The notes under the pieces are model-generated. The model ran no database searches, was not told the origin of the DNA, and worked only from the letters and a program-made list of their open reading frames with translations. Made by a program: the position numbers and the translations under genes. Of a DNA stretch of 64,000 bases, positions 1 to 9,527 are shown piece after piece. Source of the stretch: Cellvibrio sp. 79 (GTDB lineage: Bacteria; Pseudomonadota; Gammaproteobacteria; Pseudomonadales; Cellvibrionaceae); the NCBI GenBank assembly GCA_003056245.1, contig MVDH01000001.1:739679-803678 (forward strand). Direction: 5' to 3'. How positions within the stretch are numbered: the first letter of the stretch is position 1; each line of letters opens with the position of its first letter.

Positions 1-9
1 TCCAGCGTT

Positions 10-1374
10 ATGTCAGGTCCACGTATTCTGGTCATTGAAGACAATCGGGAAATTCGCCTGTCCGCACATTTTGTATTGGAAGATTTTGGTTTTCAGGTGG
101 AGACTCTGGATAACCCTGCCTTAGCCAAACCCTGGTTGTTGCAACATGCGACAGATTTAATTTTGCTGGATATGAATTTTGAACGGGATACAACTTCCGG
201 CGAAGAAGGGCTGGAATTCTTGCGTTGGCTGAAACAGCAGGGAATCGAAATTCCGTTGGTGGCGATGACAGCTTGGTCCAATACCGAATTGGTAGTAAAA
301 GCCATGCAGTTGGGAGCCGGGGATTTTATTGAGAAACCCTGGAACAACCAGCGTTTGCATCAGGTGTTGCAGCAACAATTACAATTACAACAACTCGCGC
401 GCGGCAATCGCGCACTGCAACAGCGGTTGGAACAAGCGCAACCGGAATTGGTATGGCGCAGCGATGTGATGAATCGTTTAATGGAACAACTGGCCGCCGT
501 TGCATTTAGCGAAGCAAGTATTTTATTGACCGGTGAAAACGGAACCGGAAAGAGCCATTTGGCGCAGTGGATTCACAGCCAGTCTGCGCGTGCAGCGCAA
601 CCATTTATTGCCGTTAATATGGGCGCGATTCCCGAAACATTATTTGAAAGCGAAATGTTTGGCCATAAAAAAGGCGCGTTTACCGATGCAAAGGAAAACC
701 GCATTGGCCGTTTTGAATTGGCGCAGCAGGGCAGTTTGTTTCTGGATGAAATTGCGTGTATTCCCGTTGCACAACAAAGCAAATTGTTGCGCGTATTGGA
801 ATCCGGTGAATTTGAAATGCTGGGTTCCAGTCGCACGCTACGTGCTGATGTGCGTCTGCTGAGCGCGACCAATAGTGATTTCAATCAGTTAATCCGTGAG
901 GGTTCGTTCCGGCAGGATTTATATTATCGCTTGAATACCCTGGAGTTTCGTGTTCCTGCACTGCGCGAACGCGCAGAGGATATTCCTGCACTTGCCAATT
1001 ATTTTATTCACAAACACGGACAACGCTATCGCAAACCGGAGTTAGCCCTTTCTAATTGCGCGCAAAAATTATTAACCGCTTACGCATGGCCGGGAAATAT
1101 TCGCGAATTAAGCCATATGATGGAACGTGCGGTGTTATTGGCGCACACCGGAGAGCTAACAGCAGCGCAATTTAATTTGCCGGGCGCAATACAATCCCCA
1201 AATCAAACTTTGCCGATGATTACGCTTGATGAAGCGGAACAACAGCTCATTCGTCAGGCGCTTGAAAAAACGCTCAATAATAAGCAACAGGCGGCAGATT
1301 TATTGGGTATTACCAAATCATCGCTATACCGCCGGTTGGAAAAATACGGATTGATCAATCCGGGTGAAAATTAA
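10..1374 (+). CDS. Sigma-54-dependent response regulator (NtrC family)
   Basis: A 454-residue cytoplasmic two-component regulator that activates sigma-54 promoters. The N-terminal receiver (about 1-120) has acidic residues E10/D11, the phosphoacceptor Asp54 in LILLDM and a KPW lysine near 115. The central AAA+ domain has Walker A GENGTGKS (about 175-182), the sigma-54 contact loop GAFTDA (about 222-227) and Walker B SLFLDEI. A Fis-type helix-turn-helix ends the protein (about 415-450). The probable partner is the histidine kinase at 9528-10829. The probable target is the ABC export operon starting at 7317, whose promoter is sigma-54 type with a twin-dyad enhancer; both links are inference from context. 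Its stop overlaps the convergent acyltransferase stop by 4 bases. Upstream sequence is outside the window, so its own promoter cannot be judged. Confidence 0.93.
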   Translation: MSGPRILVIEDNREIRLSAHFVLEDFGFQVETLDNPALAKPWLLQHATDLILLDMNFERDTTSGEEGLEFLRWLKQQGIEIPLVAMTAWSNTELVVKAMQLGAGDFIEKPWNNQRLHQVLQQQLQLQQLARGNRALQQRLEQAQPELVWRSDVMNRLMEQLAAVAFSEASILLTGENGTGKSHLAQWIHSQSARAAQPFIAVNMGAIPETLFESEMFGHKKGAFTDAKENRIGRFELAQQGSLFLDEIACIPVAQQSKLLRVLESGEFEMLGSSRTLRADVRLLSATNSDFNQLIREGSFRQDLYYRLNTLEFRVPALRERAEDIPALANYFIHKHGQRYRKPELALSNCAQKLLTAYAWPGNIRELSHMMERAVLLAHTGELTAAQFNLPGAIQSPNQTLPMITLDEAEQQLIRQALEKTLNNKQQAADLLGITKSSLYRRLEKYGLINPGEN

Positions 1375-2543
1375 TTACGCTCAATGGGTATAGGGGCTGG
1401 TGTAGCATTAAATTGCTTGTTGTTGGATGGGAAAAGACGTGCACGCAATGTCATAAACGGTGTTTCTACCAATTTAAAAAGTATCCAGCCAGCCACAACA
1501 CTGATTAAAACAATTATTGCTATACCCCAATACCCATCAGTATTAATGCCCCTATCTTTTAAGGGCTGTTTCAGTAATTGGTATAGCGGTTTATGAATTA
1601 AATAAATCGCATAGGACCAAATGGCAAGGCTTGCTGCTCCGGGGATTCTCCAGCGATAAAGCCAGCACGATGGTGATAGTGCTGCAAGCACCAATAATGA
1701 AAAACTGATCGCCAATAACGAAAAACCAGCACTGGTGGTCCAAACATTGGTGCCAACTCCTTCCTGATAGTGAATATTCAGAAATAAGTAAAACACTATG
1801 CCACTACTGATTAAACCGGCTGCGAAAATTTGATTGCCATAACGCAATAATTTTTCAAAAGTGACCTGGTGGTAATTTTTTATTAGCGCTATTGCTATTC
1901 CCGGTAACAGCTCATCAAAACGGGAATAGCTGGGGTAATAAATAAATTCATAATAATCCATGATGTTTATCGCGGAGCCTGAATGAGCGTTGAACATGGC
2001 AAGGCGTATTGATATAGCGGCGATGAAACCTGTTCCGATAATGATCCACAAACGCAACGCATTGGCAGTCTTTGATAATGTAAATATGCAAACCAGTGGA
2101 AACAATAAATAAAATTGCTCCTCCACACACAATGACCATGAATGGGTAAATGTCTCGCCGGGACGCATCGCCAGGTTTTGGGTGAAGGTTATAAATTGCC
2201 AAAGTGGTGCAGTATAAGTACCGCTCAATGCAACAGGGATAAGAAGATACAGCGCAAACACCACGTAATAGTTTGGCAATGTACGTAACAGGCGGCGGGC
2301 ATAAAAATTTTTTAATGAAAATTCTTCTTTCCGTACATAAGCGCGCAGTATTTGGTCGCCAATCAAGTAGCCGCTGAGGACAAAAAACAGGTCTACACCC
2401 ACCCAGCCAATTCGGGTGACAAAACCAAAAAGTAATTCGTTGCTGACAACAGTTCGGTAGTGAAAAATCAGGACCAGTATGATTGCCAATGCCCTTAGTG
2501 TATCAAGACCGTGTAAGCGGTCACTGCTAACGCGATTGTTCAT
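1371..2543 (-). CDS. Acyltransferase family 3 membrane protein (OafA/YrhL-like)
   Basis: A 390-residue polytopic inner-membrane protein of the acyltransferase-3 family, which transfers acyl groups (often acetyl) to surface sugars or lipids. The first helix carries the family pattern with a histidine (RALAIILVLIFHYR), followed by GWVGVDLFFVLSGYLIG and HSWSLCVEEQFYLLFP, both typical signatures. About ten hydrophobic segments are visible. It lies downstream of the ABC export operon on the same strand, separated by about 130 bases with no obvious terminator, so it may be co-transcribed. The acceptor cannot be told from sequence. The family call is firm; the substrate is unknown. Confidence 0.88.
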   Translation of the reverse strand: MNNRVSSDRLHGLDTLRALAIILVLIFHYRTVVSNELLFGFVTRIGWVGVDLFFVLSGYLIGDQILRAYVRKEEFSLKNFYARRLLRTLPNYYVVFALYLLIPVALSGTYTAPLWQFITFTQNLAMRPGETFTHSWSLCVEEQFYLLFPLVCIFTLSKTANALRLWIIIGTGFIAAISIRLAMFNAHSGSAINIMDYYEFIYYPSYSRFDELLPGIAIALIKNYHQVTFEKLLRYGNQIFAAGLISSGIVFYLFLNIHYQEGVGTNVWTTSAGFSLLAISFSLLVLAALSPSCWLYRWRIPGAASLAIWSYAIYLIHKPLYQLLKQPLKDRGINTDGYWGIAIIVLISVVAGWILFKLVETPFMTLRARLFPSNNKQFNATPAPIPIERN

Positions 2544-2672
2544 GTTTATCCATTTTTGTGTTAAGGAAATACAAAATGTGCTTGAATTTACAGCTTAAGA
2601 AATTCTGGTGTGGATTAATACCTGAACATCCTTGTACAAGCATTAATTGTTGCGGGGGTGGAACACGGTAGA

Positions 2673-2906
2673 TTACAGGTGGGTATTAATCCATACAAAA
2701 AAAGCCACTTTATCTTGCACCAGGATGCCCAGGTTTTTTATATAAGCTTGCGCGAATGCAAGCGGCTCAATGGCTTGCACTCTTTCCGCTGTAAAAAGCA
2801 GAAAGCATATCCATAGCAATACCAGAATAACGATTAATGCATCAAGATAATTTGCTTTGCCTATAGTGGCTTTGACTGGCAATATTTTATCAGGGAGATT
2901 TTTCAT
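2673..2906 (-). CDS. Small single-pass membrane protein in the ABC export operon
   Basis: A 77-residue protein of unknown function. The ATG at 2904-2906 is preceded by GAGGAG at good spacing and sits 10 bases after the stop of the permease gene, so it is probably translated from the same message; a longer frame starting at 2936 would overlap the permease and lacks this site. One hydrophobic stretch (about residues 20-40, LDALIVILVLLWICFLLF) predicts a single transmembrane helix, followed by a roughly 35-residue tail. I recognise no family. Position suggests an accessory piece of the exporter, but that is inference only. Confidence 0.6.
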   Translation of the reverse strand: MKNLPDKILPVKATIGKANYLDALIVILVLLWICFLLFTAERVQAIEPLAFAQAYIKNLGILVQDKVAFFVWINTHL

Positions 2907-2916
2907 CCTCGACTCC

Positions 2917-5340
2917 TCAAATTTTATTGATTGCATCCTGTGGATTCAGTTTATGGACTTGCATTAATGGAATCCTGCTGGCAAATATCACCAGGATAGA
3001 AAGCGCCAGTGTTACCGTAAGCGCTATAGCACCAATACTCCAATAACTCACAATGATTAATTCATTCATGATGCCGGGTAAAAATAATATAAAGCAGATT
3101 GCTCCTAATACCAGGCCCGCACCGAGTTTTATATAAGTGTCGCGCATAAAAATCCGGGTAATACGTTGATCGTGCAAACCCAGTGCTTTCATTACCCCTA
3201 TATCATTCGTGCGTTGCAACATAACCCGCGCACTGATTGCATAAATGCTAAGGGCAGACATAATAAAGGCGAGCAAGGTTGCAGGCATAAAGTTGTACAG
3301 TAACCTTTCAAAACCACTGGCATTGCTCCCCAATGCATTTTCCATACTGTCGGATTCACTCAGCGCTACTTCCGGGTCGATACTGCGTGCTGTGTTTAAC
3401 AGCGTATCTACTAATTGATACGGATTGGTTTCTGTTTTGGCAATTAAATACATTCCGGCCCATACTGGCATTATTTGTTCCATGGGGCGATAAATGGTTT
3501 CCATTCGGCTTTCAAAAAAAGATACTGGCGGTCCATATATTAAATCGGGTGCTATACCGACAATTGTGAGTAGAGGGCCGCTTTTGTCCGGATTCAAATG
3601 CATTTTTTTTCCGACAGCAGAACCGTTAGGCGACAGTTTTTTAGCGAGTTGTGCGCTGACAATCACAACGAGTTCGGATGACTCTGTATCAGCATGCGTA
3701 AAACTGCGCCCTTCAACCAACTTCACTCCTAACGTATCAAAATGATTATTTGCAATAGGAATTTCTGTGGTTTGCAAATATTCTCCGCTTTTCGTTAAAT
3801 CAATCTCGGTACTATTAACAGTGCTTAAATATCCGAAAGAACCGGGAATAGCGGTAGCAAATGTTACTGATTGCACGCCGGGAATCCTGTTGAATTCCTG
3901 TCCGAGTTTTTCATAAAAATTAACGCGATCTGCAAGCTCTGCGTATTTTGATGGTGGAAGTTTCATATAGCTAATTAATAAATTATCGCTATTAAATCCG
4001 TAATCGGTATTGAGTACATTGTAAAACGATGAAAATGCAACACCGGTGAATAGCATAAGCACAAATGTACAAGCGACTTGCAATGCGACAACCGAGTTCA
4101 TCAGTTTTCCTGTCTGGTTGCCTGCACCGCCTTTTTTACCGGAATTAAGCTGGCGATAAAATCGCGTGCTGGTCGCCATCACCACCGGAACAATCCCGGT
4201 GATCATCCAGGCAATCAGCAAAAACAATAATCCGGCAATAACGATTGGTTGGTTAAAGGACAGCTGCCACCAGAATGGGTCCCATTCGCTCATGACAAAC
4301 CCGGTGGCGTATTCAATAGCGAGTGCACAAAATAATAGCCCCAGTGCACCAGCGAATGCGTACAGGAAAAATGATTCGATTAATGGCAACAGCATAATTT
4401 TCTTTGCGGAAATTCCGAGTGCATTTTTTATCGCCGCTTCTTTGGCGTTACTGAGCATGCGCACAATGACCAGGCTGGTCACACTAAAGCAGGACATTAA
4501 TAAGACACTGATCGCCACAACAGTCATTACCTGAATCATCAACATAACCGGAGTCGCACGCACGCGTGTAGCCGTTTCAACTTTGATCGATTTGCCCATA
4601 TAAATTGTGGTGTGGTCGCGCTCCAGTTCAGAGGCCAGGCGTTTAAATTCCTGATCAGCCTGGGCTACCGAGACACCGGGTTTTAATTTTCCCATAATAC
4701 CCAGCCAGCCTTCCGCTGCTTCAACGGTACTTTGCGGCGGTACATAGGAGAGCCAGGCTTCTTCATTAACAGGAAAACGAAAACCATCACGCATCACGCC
4801 AACAACTGTTGTCGGTTTCCCATCAACTTTTATAGTGCTGCCTACTATTGACGGATCGCCAAGAAAAATTCTTTTCCACGCAGAATAACTGATAACCAAT
4901 GCGGGTGTAGCGTTAGGTAAATCGTCACTGGGTAATAAAGTGCGACCGAGCAATGGTGCTTCGTTAGTAATTGCAAAGAGCGATGACGTCGTTGCTATGC
5001 CCCATACCTGATGGGTGCTGCTCTCAGTCGAAACCGTAAAACCGCGATCTTCCACGGTAGTGAAATGATCCAGCGATGTTTGCCGTTGTTGAAAATAATA
5101 CGCGTCGTAATTTTGCAAACCGCCATTCAAACGCTGGCGTTCGCGTTCGTAGCGACTGATATAGACAATTTTATCGCCGTCAATAAAGGGTAGGTCGGCT
5201 AGCAGGCGAGTATGTACTTGTGCATACAGAAATAGTGAAATAGCCAGGCCAAAAGAAATCGCTAACACAATAACGAAAGTATATTTTTTATCTCTATACA
5301 AGCGGACTGCCGCTTGTTTTATATCAAACATATTTACCAT
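2917..5340 (-). CDS. ABC transporter permease, FtsX/MacB type
   Basis: An 807-residue permease with the duplicated layout of large MacB-like permeases. An N-terminal membrane helix (about 20-42) is followed by a periplasmic MacB core domain, an FtsX block of about three helices near 270-400, a second helix and periplasmic domain (about 420-660), and a C-terminal FtsX block with three helices. The start is the ATG at 5340, preceded by AAAAGGA at about 8 bases. It follows the ATPase gene by about 30 bases and works with it and the membrane fusion protein as a MacAB-like tripartite pump. Such pumps move peptides, lipids, antibiotics or proteins across the envelope rather than importing nutrients. 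Substrate unknown. Confidence 0.9.
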   Translation of the reverse strand: MVNMFDIKQAAVRLYRDKKYTFVIVLAISFGLAISLFLYAQVHTRLLADLPFIDGDKIVYISRYERERQRLNGGLQNYDAYYFQQRQTSLDHFTTVEDRGFTVSTESSTHQVWGIATTSSLFAITNEAPLLGRTLLPSDDLPNATPALVISYSAWKRIFLGDPSIVGSTIKVDGKPTTVVGVMRDGFRFPVNEEAWLSYVPPQSTVEAAEGWLGIMGKLKPGVSVAQADQEFKRLASELERDHTTIYMGKSIKVETATRVRATPVMLMIQVMTVVAISVLLMSCFSVTSLVIVRMLSNAKEAAIKNALGISAKKIMLLPLIESFFLYAFAGALGLLFCALAIEYATGFVMSEWDPFWWQLSFNQPIVIAGLLFLLIAWMITGIVPVVMATSTRFYRQLNSGKKGGAGNQTGKLMNSVVALQVACTFVLMLFTGVAFSSFYNVLNTDYGFNSDNLLISYMKLPPSKYAELADRVNFYEKLGQEFNRIPGVQSVTFATAIPGSFGYLSTVNSTEIDLTKSGEYLQTTEIPIANNHFDTLGVKLVEGRSFTHADTESSELVVIVSAQLAKKLSPNGSAVGKKMHLNPDKSGPLLTIVGIAPDLIYGPPVSFFESRMETIYRPMEQIMPVWAGMYLIAKTETNPYQLVDTLLNTARSIDPEVALSESDSMENALGSNASGFERLLYNFMPATLLAFIMSALSIYAISARVMLQRTNDIGVMKALGLHDQRITRIFMRDTYIKLGAGLVLGAICFILFLPGIMNELIIVSYWSIGAIALTVTLALSILVIFASRIPLMQVHKLNPQDAINKI

Positions 5341-5369
5341 GTGCAGATCCTTTTCTATTGTTGCGCAAA

Positions 5370-6050
5370 TTAGCTAACGAGCGAACCATCGGCAAAATGA
5401 ATTGTGCGAGTAGCATCTTGAGTGTAACGCGGGTCGTGGGTAACAATGCAGACGGTTGCACCGTTTTGATGTTGTTGTTTAATTAAATCCATAACAGTTT
5501 CGGCACTTTTGGAGTCCAGGTTGCCGGTGGGCTCGTCGGCAAAAATAATGCTGGGGTTGGTAACCATTGCACGCGCTACGGCAACCCGTTGCTGCTGGCC
5601 GCCGGATAATTGTGTTGGCGAATGATTTTTGCGATGTGCCATGCCCACTTGTTCCAGACATTGAATAGCCCGTGCTTTCACTGCAGATTTTTTAGCGCCG
5701 GGGCGATAAATTAATGGCAGCATCACGTTGTCCAATACACTCATATTTTCAATCAGGTTGAACGATTGGAATATAAAACCAATTTCCTGGTTGCGAATAG
5801 TGGATAGCTCATCGCGCGATAATTTGCTGGTTTCTTTTCCTTTAAAAAAATACTCGCCTTCGGTGGGTGAATCCAGTAAACCCAAAATGGATAATATTGT
5901 GGATTTGCCTCCGCCCGAAGGGCCGGAAATAGCCAGGTATTCGCCCCGGTTAATATGAAAATTCACTTTGTTAACCGCAAACGTTTCTACTTCTTCAGTG
6001 CTAAATACTTTGGATACATCGACAACTTCAAGTAATTTTTCAGTGTTCAT
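5370..6050 (-). CDS. ABC transporter ATP-binding protein, MacB/LolD type
   Basis: A 226-residue nucleotide-binding subunit. Walker [10 protein letters not shown] lies at about 43-51, the ABC signature LSGGQQQR near 148, and Walker [14 protein letters not shown] follows, with a switch histidine in VTHDPR. Sequence and length match the LolD/MacB/FtsE group that powers FtsX-type permeases. Start ATG 6050 has AAGGAAG just upstream. It is the middle gene of the fusion protein / ATPase / permease operon, with short spacers on both sides (13 and 29 bases). Confidence 0.93.
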   Translation of the reverse strand: MNTEKLLEVVDVSKVFSTEEVETFAVNKVNFHINRGEYLAISGPSGGGKSTILSILGLLDSPTEGEYFFKGKETSKLSRDELSTIRNQEIGFIFQSFNLIENMSVLDNVMLPLIYRPGAKKSAVKARAIQCLEQVGMAHRKNHSPTQLSGGQQQRVAVARAMVTNPSIIFADEPTGNLDSKSAETVMDLIKQQHQNGATVCIVTHDPRYTQDATRTIHFADGSLVS

Positions 6051-6063
6051 TATTTGCTTCCTT

Positions 6064-7317
6064 TTAATTCAAACGAAATGTTTGGCTTTCGCTATCCGGT
6101 ATTTCTGATAACACAATTTTATCGCCGGTATCCAGGCCATCCACTATTTGTAAATAGTGCGAGGAGAGTGCACCGGATTTAATAGTTTTAAGCGTGGCGA
6201 GGTTGCCTTCTTTATTGAGCAGGTAGACGGACATGGAATCTTTTTCTGCCATCATTGACGGGATTTCTACATACAATGTCTCGGCAATAGATTGGATATA
6301 AATAGTGCCGGTTACATACATACCAATCTTCGCGTCTTCAGGACGTTCTTCGTTGAGATAAACATCTACTTCCACCGTGCTGCCTTTAATATTCGGATCA
6401 ACACGGTGCACATAACCCTGGAATTGTTTGCGGTTAATCTGCAATTCCACTTTTTGTTGAACAGCGAGTTGTGTTGCCTGTATGGCGGGTACGTTAAGGG
6501 TGATATATACAGATTCCGGATCAACAATTTGAGCAATAGGTGTAGAGGTATTAACACCTTCACCGGGATTGAAATTGATATTTTGAACAATGCCATTACG
6601 TGTTGCACGAATAGTTAAATCATCAAATTGTTTTTTTATCCGTTCGGCTTCCTGTTGTTGCGCATTAAAACGAAACTCAGCTGCGCTGGTTTGTGCTTGT
6701 GCAATTTTATGAAAACTATTCAGTTCGAGTTGTGCAACTTCCAGCTTTCCTTCCGCTTGCTCAACACCGACTTGGGTATTCAAATATTCCAATTCCGGAA
6801 TGGGAATGACGCTGGTAGTTTTTAACCGGGTGAGGGCGTCATAACGGGTTTTGATTTGTTTGTGATCAAGCCGTGCATGGATTACAGCCGCTTTTAATTC
6901 AACCCGGCGGGCATCGAGATTTGCTATTAATAAATTGAGATCGGCCTGTGCCGCTTGTAAATCTGATTGGCTCTTCGCATAAGTAGCTGCAATCGTATCG
7001 TTGGATAACTCCAGTAGCACATCTCCTTTGGTAACTTTTTGTCCGGCTTTCACCGGCGCTTTTACGACCTGCCCTTCAACGCGTGCCACAATCCAGTCGG
7101 GATCTTTTGCTGCGATTTGACCATTGCCAACGACTTGCACGCTGAAAGGTCCGCGTTTTACTTCGCCGATACGCAGACTCTCCTTATCCAGCACAGGGCT
7201 ACCCAGATGGCCGGTCAATAAATAGTAAACAGCGATACCCACTAACACGCCGCTAGCGAGCAGTATTCGCCGGGGCGAAAAAAGTGGGAGTTGCTTGCGC
7301 TGGACAATTCTATCCAC
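6064..7317 (-). CDS. Periplasmic membrane fusion protein (HlyD/MacA-like)
   Basis: A 417-residue adaptor anchored by one N-terminal helix (ILLASGVLVGIAVYYLL), with a biotinyl-lipoyl half near 60-110, a long coiled-coil hairpin (about 110-230), a second lipoyl half (GIVQNINFNPGEGVNTSTPI) and beta-barrel segments. It links the ABC permease to the outer envelope. I place the start at GTG 7315-7317, preceded by AAGGAAG at 7-base spacing. Longer in-frame starts (to 7380) are rejected because a sigma-54 promoter lies at 7358-7373 inside that stretch and the predicted transcript begins near 7347. First gene of the ABC operon. Confidence 0.88.
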   Translation of the reverse strand: MDRIVQRKQLPLFSPRRILLASGVLVGIAVYYLLTGHLGSPVLDKESLRIGEVKRGPFSVQVVGNGQIAAKDPDWIVARVEGQVVKAPVKAGQKVTKGDVLLELSNDTIAATYAKSQSDLQAAQADLNLLIANLDARRVELKAAVIHARLDHKQIKTRYDALTRLKTTSVIPIPELEYLNTQVGVEQAEGKLEVAQLELNSFHKIAQAQTSAAEFRFNAQQQEAERIKKQFDDLTIRATRNGIVQNINFNPGEGVNTSTPIAQIVDPESVYITLNVPAIQATQLAVQQKVELQINRKQFQGYVHRVDPNIKGSTVEVDVYLNEERPEDAKIGMYVTGTIYIQSIAETLYVEIPSMMAEKDSMSVYLLNKEGNLATLKTIKSGALSSHYLQIVDGLDTGDKIVLSEIPDSESQTFRLN

Positions 7318-7357
7318 GAGGACTTCCTTAACAATCCATAAACACATATGGCACTGG

Positions 7358-7373
7358 AGCAGGTTTTGTGCCA
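7358..7373 (-). promoter_or_regulatory. Sigma-54 (-24/-12) promoter of the ABC export operon
   Basis: Read on the minus strand the sequence is TGGCACAAAACCTGCT. It has the invariant GG and GC at the correct 10-base separation and matches the TGGCAC-N5-TTGCW consensus except for C in place of the first T of the -12 element. The predicted transcript start is near 7347, about 30 bases before the GTG start of the membrane fusion gene. A twin-dyad enhancer lies about 65-100 bases further upstream. Confidence 0.75.
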
Positions 7374-7437
7374 TATGCAAAATGAATTGATTTATAAGGA
7401 AAATTTATAAATTTGCGGGGAAAGTCTGTAATAAAGA

Positions 7438-7472
7438 GTCCGAAATCGGACGAACAAAATCCGATTTCGGAC
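7438..7472. promoter_or_regulatory. Twin-dyad enhancer (UAS) for an NtrC-type activator
   Basis: Two 14-base dyads, GTCCGAAATCGGAC (7438-7451) and ATCCGATTTCGGAC (7459-7472), have centres 21 bp apart, two helical turns. Together they form a perfect 13-bp inverted repeat around a 9-base spacer. The minus-strand continuation has no T-run, which argues against a terminator. The distance to the sigma-54 promoter at 7358-7373 is typical of enhancer-binding protein sites. The binding factor is inferred to be the response regulator at 10-1374. Confidence 0.7.
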
Positions 7473-7493
7473 GTTTGCAGTATTCAACGGCAG

Positions 7494-9389
7494 TTACGTC
7501 GTCTTTGGTGCTTGCGGAGTTTGCAACTTGTTATAGAGGCGGTAGGTCTCGCTATCAATTGACATAAATGGTTTGAAGATTATCTCCTTGTTACTGGCTG
7601 TTACTTTCCAGTCTGAGGCATTTAGTTTTTTTGCGTTGAGTAATTGCTCGCGAGTGTATTCATGGTTTGGCGTGTTAACGGGAAATAACACAAAGGGTCC
7701 GGTTAATAGCGCAACCATTTCGGGATGGCTCGCGTTGAGCGGCTCCAAACGTAATGCCATATCAAAGATTATTTCAATCTGGTCGTCCTGTTTCCAGGTT
7801 CTTGATACTTCAAAAAAGCTGCCCGGTTTTAACGGGGCTTTTATTGTCTGGCCGTTGATTAAAACCCGGGTAGTATTTCCCGCCCAATGGGGAATGCGTA
7901 GTTTAATACTGAATGCAACGGGTTTTTGGGTATTCACCACAATCTTGCTGGTGTTTTCAGCAGGATAATGCGTGCGCTGTTCAATCAACACGGTTTGATT
8001 GGCAACTGGCATTTCAACGTTTGATGGAACATAGAGGTTCACAAAAAGACTATTCGCTTCTTGCAAATAAATGCTTATGCCGTAGTCAGCTGTTAATTGG
8101 ATAAACGTTCCGGAGCAGCAGGGCCATTGTTCGCCGCGATAAAATTTGGTGGCGTTGTGATGGTAATCGGCATAATAAAACGTACTGCCATCCGGCAGTG
8201 TTGGTTTTGCTCCCAGAATTGTGTTGTACAGCACTCGCTCCATACTATCGCCATAAAAACTATCTTTTGTGATTTGCAACAGGCTGCGTGCAATTTTGAA
8301 ATGGCCGTAAGTACCACACGGCGTTTCAAAGGATCGGTGCGTTTCACTCAGGGAATTAAATAATGTTTCAGTATCATCGGCGGCGAGTAATTCTTCATTC
8401 GGACCCCAGCCACCGGTTGCGTAAGATTGTTTAACAATAAAATCAAAACCATTTTTAGCCGCGCGTAAATATTTTTGCTCGCCCGTTGCATAGTAAGCTT
8501 GAATGGCAGAGTTCAAGGCGTTTACATGGCTGTAAGCATGTTTTCCTTTTAGCGGGCTGACACCGTTGGCGAGTGGGTCAAAGAGCGCATCATTTTGCAT
8601 ATAACGCAATGCAAGTTCTTTATATTGTTCGCCCATTCCGAGTTGCCAGGCGATAAATAAATTTTCCGGCAAGGTGTATGGTTCATCCCATATTTCAGCT
8701 TCCTGCGTGTAGGGGCGTTGGCGACGTTCTTCGCGAGTGAGGGATTTTTCCGGTAAGAATGGTAGTACGGATTCAGTTAATTTTGCCAATGCCTCTTTTG
8801 CTTCTATAACACCCACGTATTGAAATGCATCAATGAGGCCGATAACGAGTTTGTCGTAGGTGTATGCAGGCAGGTAATAATTTTCAAAGAATTTTTTTGA
8901 AATCGTCGGAATATATTTTTTAATTAAACCATCAACTTTTTTTGCGGTATTCACATCTTTGGTGATGGCATAACTGCGCGCCAGACCAGACACATATTGC
9001 CCGAAACTGTGGCCGGGGATGTAACCATGCCAATTCGCCGTGCTCCAATCGTTGGGATCTATATGGAAATCCCTGGAGTCATCGTACCAGCCACCCATAT
9101 CCTCACCGGGCGCTGCCTGGCCTGCTCGCGCTCTGAACGGTTTCAATAATTTGTCGTCACTGATGCCCATAAATAAATTGTGTTGGTATTTAAACTGATC
9201 TTGCAGTTTGCTTTTTTCCAACTGAATGTTTGCGTATTTGAATAATGCCAATCGCGGTGTTGTTGGCTTTTTTGGTGGGGCGATTTGCAACGCGGCGTGG
9301 CTGGAGGAAACCGCATTGCTTGAGAAAATATAGGTACCGGCAATTACGCAGGAGCTATTCAGGAACTGGCGGCGGGATAGTCTGGGCAT
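7494..9389 (-). CDS. Tat-exported DUF1680 / GH127-family glycoside hydrolase
   Basis: A 631-residue enzyme of the DUF1680 superfamily (GH127/GH146 and relatives, mostly beta-L-arabinofuranosidases acting on plant arabinans or glycoproteins). The N-terminus has a twin-arginine signal (SRRQFLNSS, then a hydrophobic stretch to about residue 33), so the folded enzyme is exported to the periplasm. An (alpha/alpha)6 barrel follows, then beta-rich C-terminal parts. Cys-rich motifs typical of the zinc/cysteine active site are seen: ETPCGTYGH near 355 and WPCCSGT near 424. The first has one residue more than the E-x-C spacing I recall for GH127, so family and specificity are not settled. It sits between the histidine kinase gene and the ABC operon on the same strand. 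Confidence 0.82.
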   Translation of the reverse strand: MPRLSRRQFLNSSCVIAGTYIFSSNAVSSSHAALQIAPPKKPTTPRLALFKYANIQLEKSKLQDQFKYQHNLFMGISDDKLLKPFRARAGQAAPGEDMGGWYDDSRDFHIDPNDWSTANWHGYIPGHSFGQYVSGLARSYAITKDVNTAKKVDGLIKKYIPTISKKFFENYYLPAYTYDKLVIGLIDAFQYVGVIEAKEALAKLTESVLPFLPEKSLTREERRQRPYTQEAEIWDEPYTLPENLFIAWQLGMGEQYKELALRYMQNDALFDPLANGVSPLKGKHAYSHVNALNSAIQAYYATGEQKYLRAAKNGFDFIVKQSYATGGWGPNEELLAADDTETLFNSLSETHRSFETPCGTYGHFKIARSLLQITKDSFYGDSMERVLYNTILGAKPTLPDGSTFYYADYHHNATKFYRGEQWPCCSGTFIQLTADYGISIYLQEANSLFVNLYVPSNVEMPVANQTVLIEQRTHYPAENTSKIVVNTQKPVAFSIKLRIPHWAGNTTRVLINGQTIKAPLKPGSFFEVSRTWKQDDQIEIIFDMALRLEPLNASHPEMVALLTGPFVLFPVNTPNHEYTREQLLNAKKLNASDWKVTASNKEIIFKPFMSIDSETYRLYNKLQTPQAPKTT

Positions 9390-9527
9390 AAATCAAATTC
9401 TTATCGTTGGGATTTATTTGTCAGACATATTATATTATTTAATTGGGGGCGTTAAATAGCTTTACCTTTTTATACTGAATGCGAGTGGGCCGTGTTCATT
9501 AATGAAAATCGCGGTCGATAAATTTGT

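Noticed and set aside
7318-7380. N-terminal extension of the membrane fusion protein
   Set aside because: It contains the sigma-54 promoter and lies at or before the predicted transcript start; a ribosome site supports GTG 7317.
7438-7472. Terminator after the DUF1680 gene
   Set aside because: The hairpin is perfect, but no T-run follows on the minus strand, and the two phased dyads fit an enhancer better.
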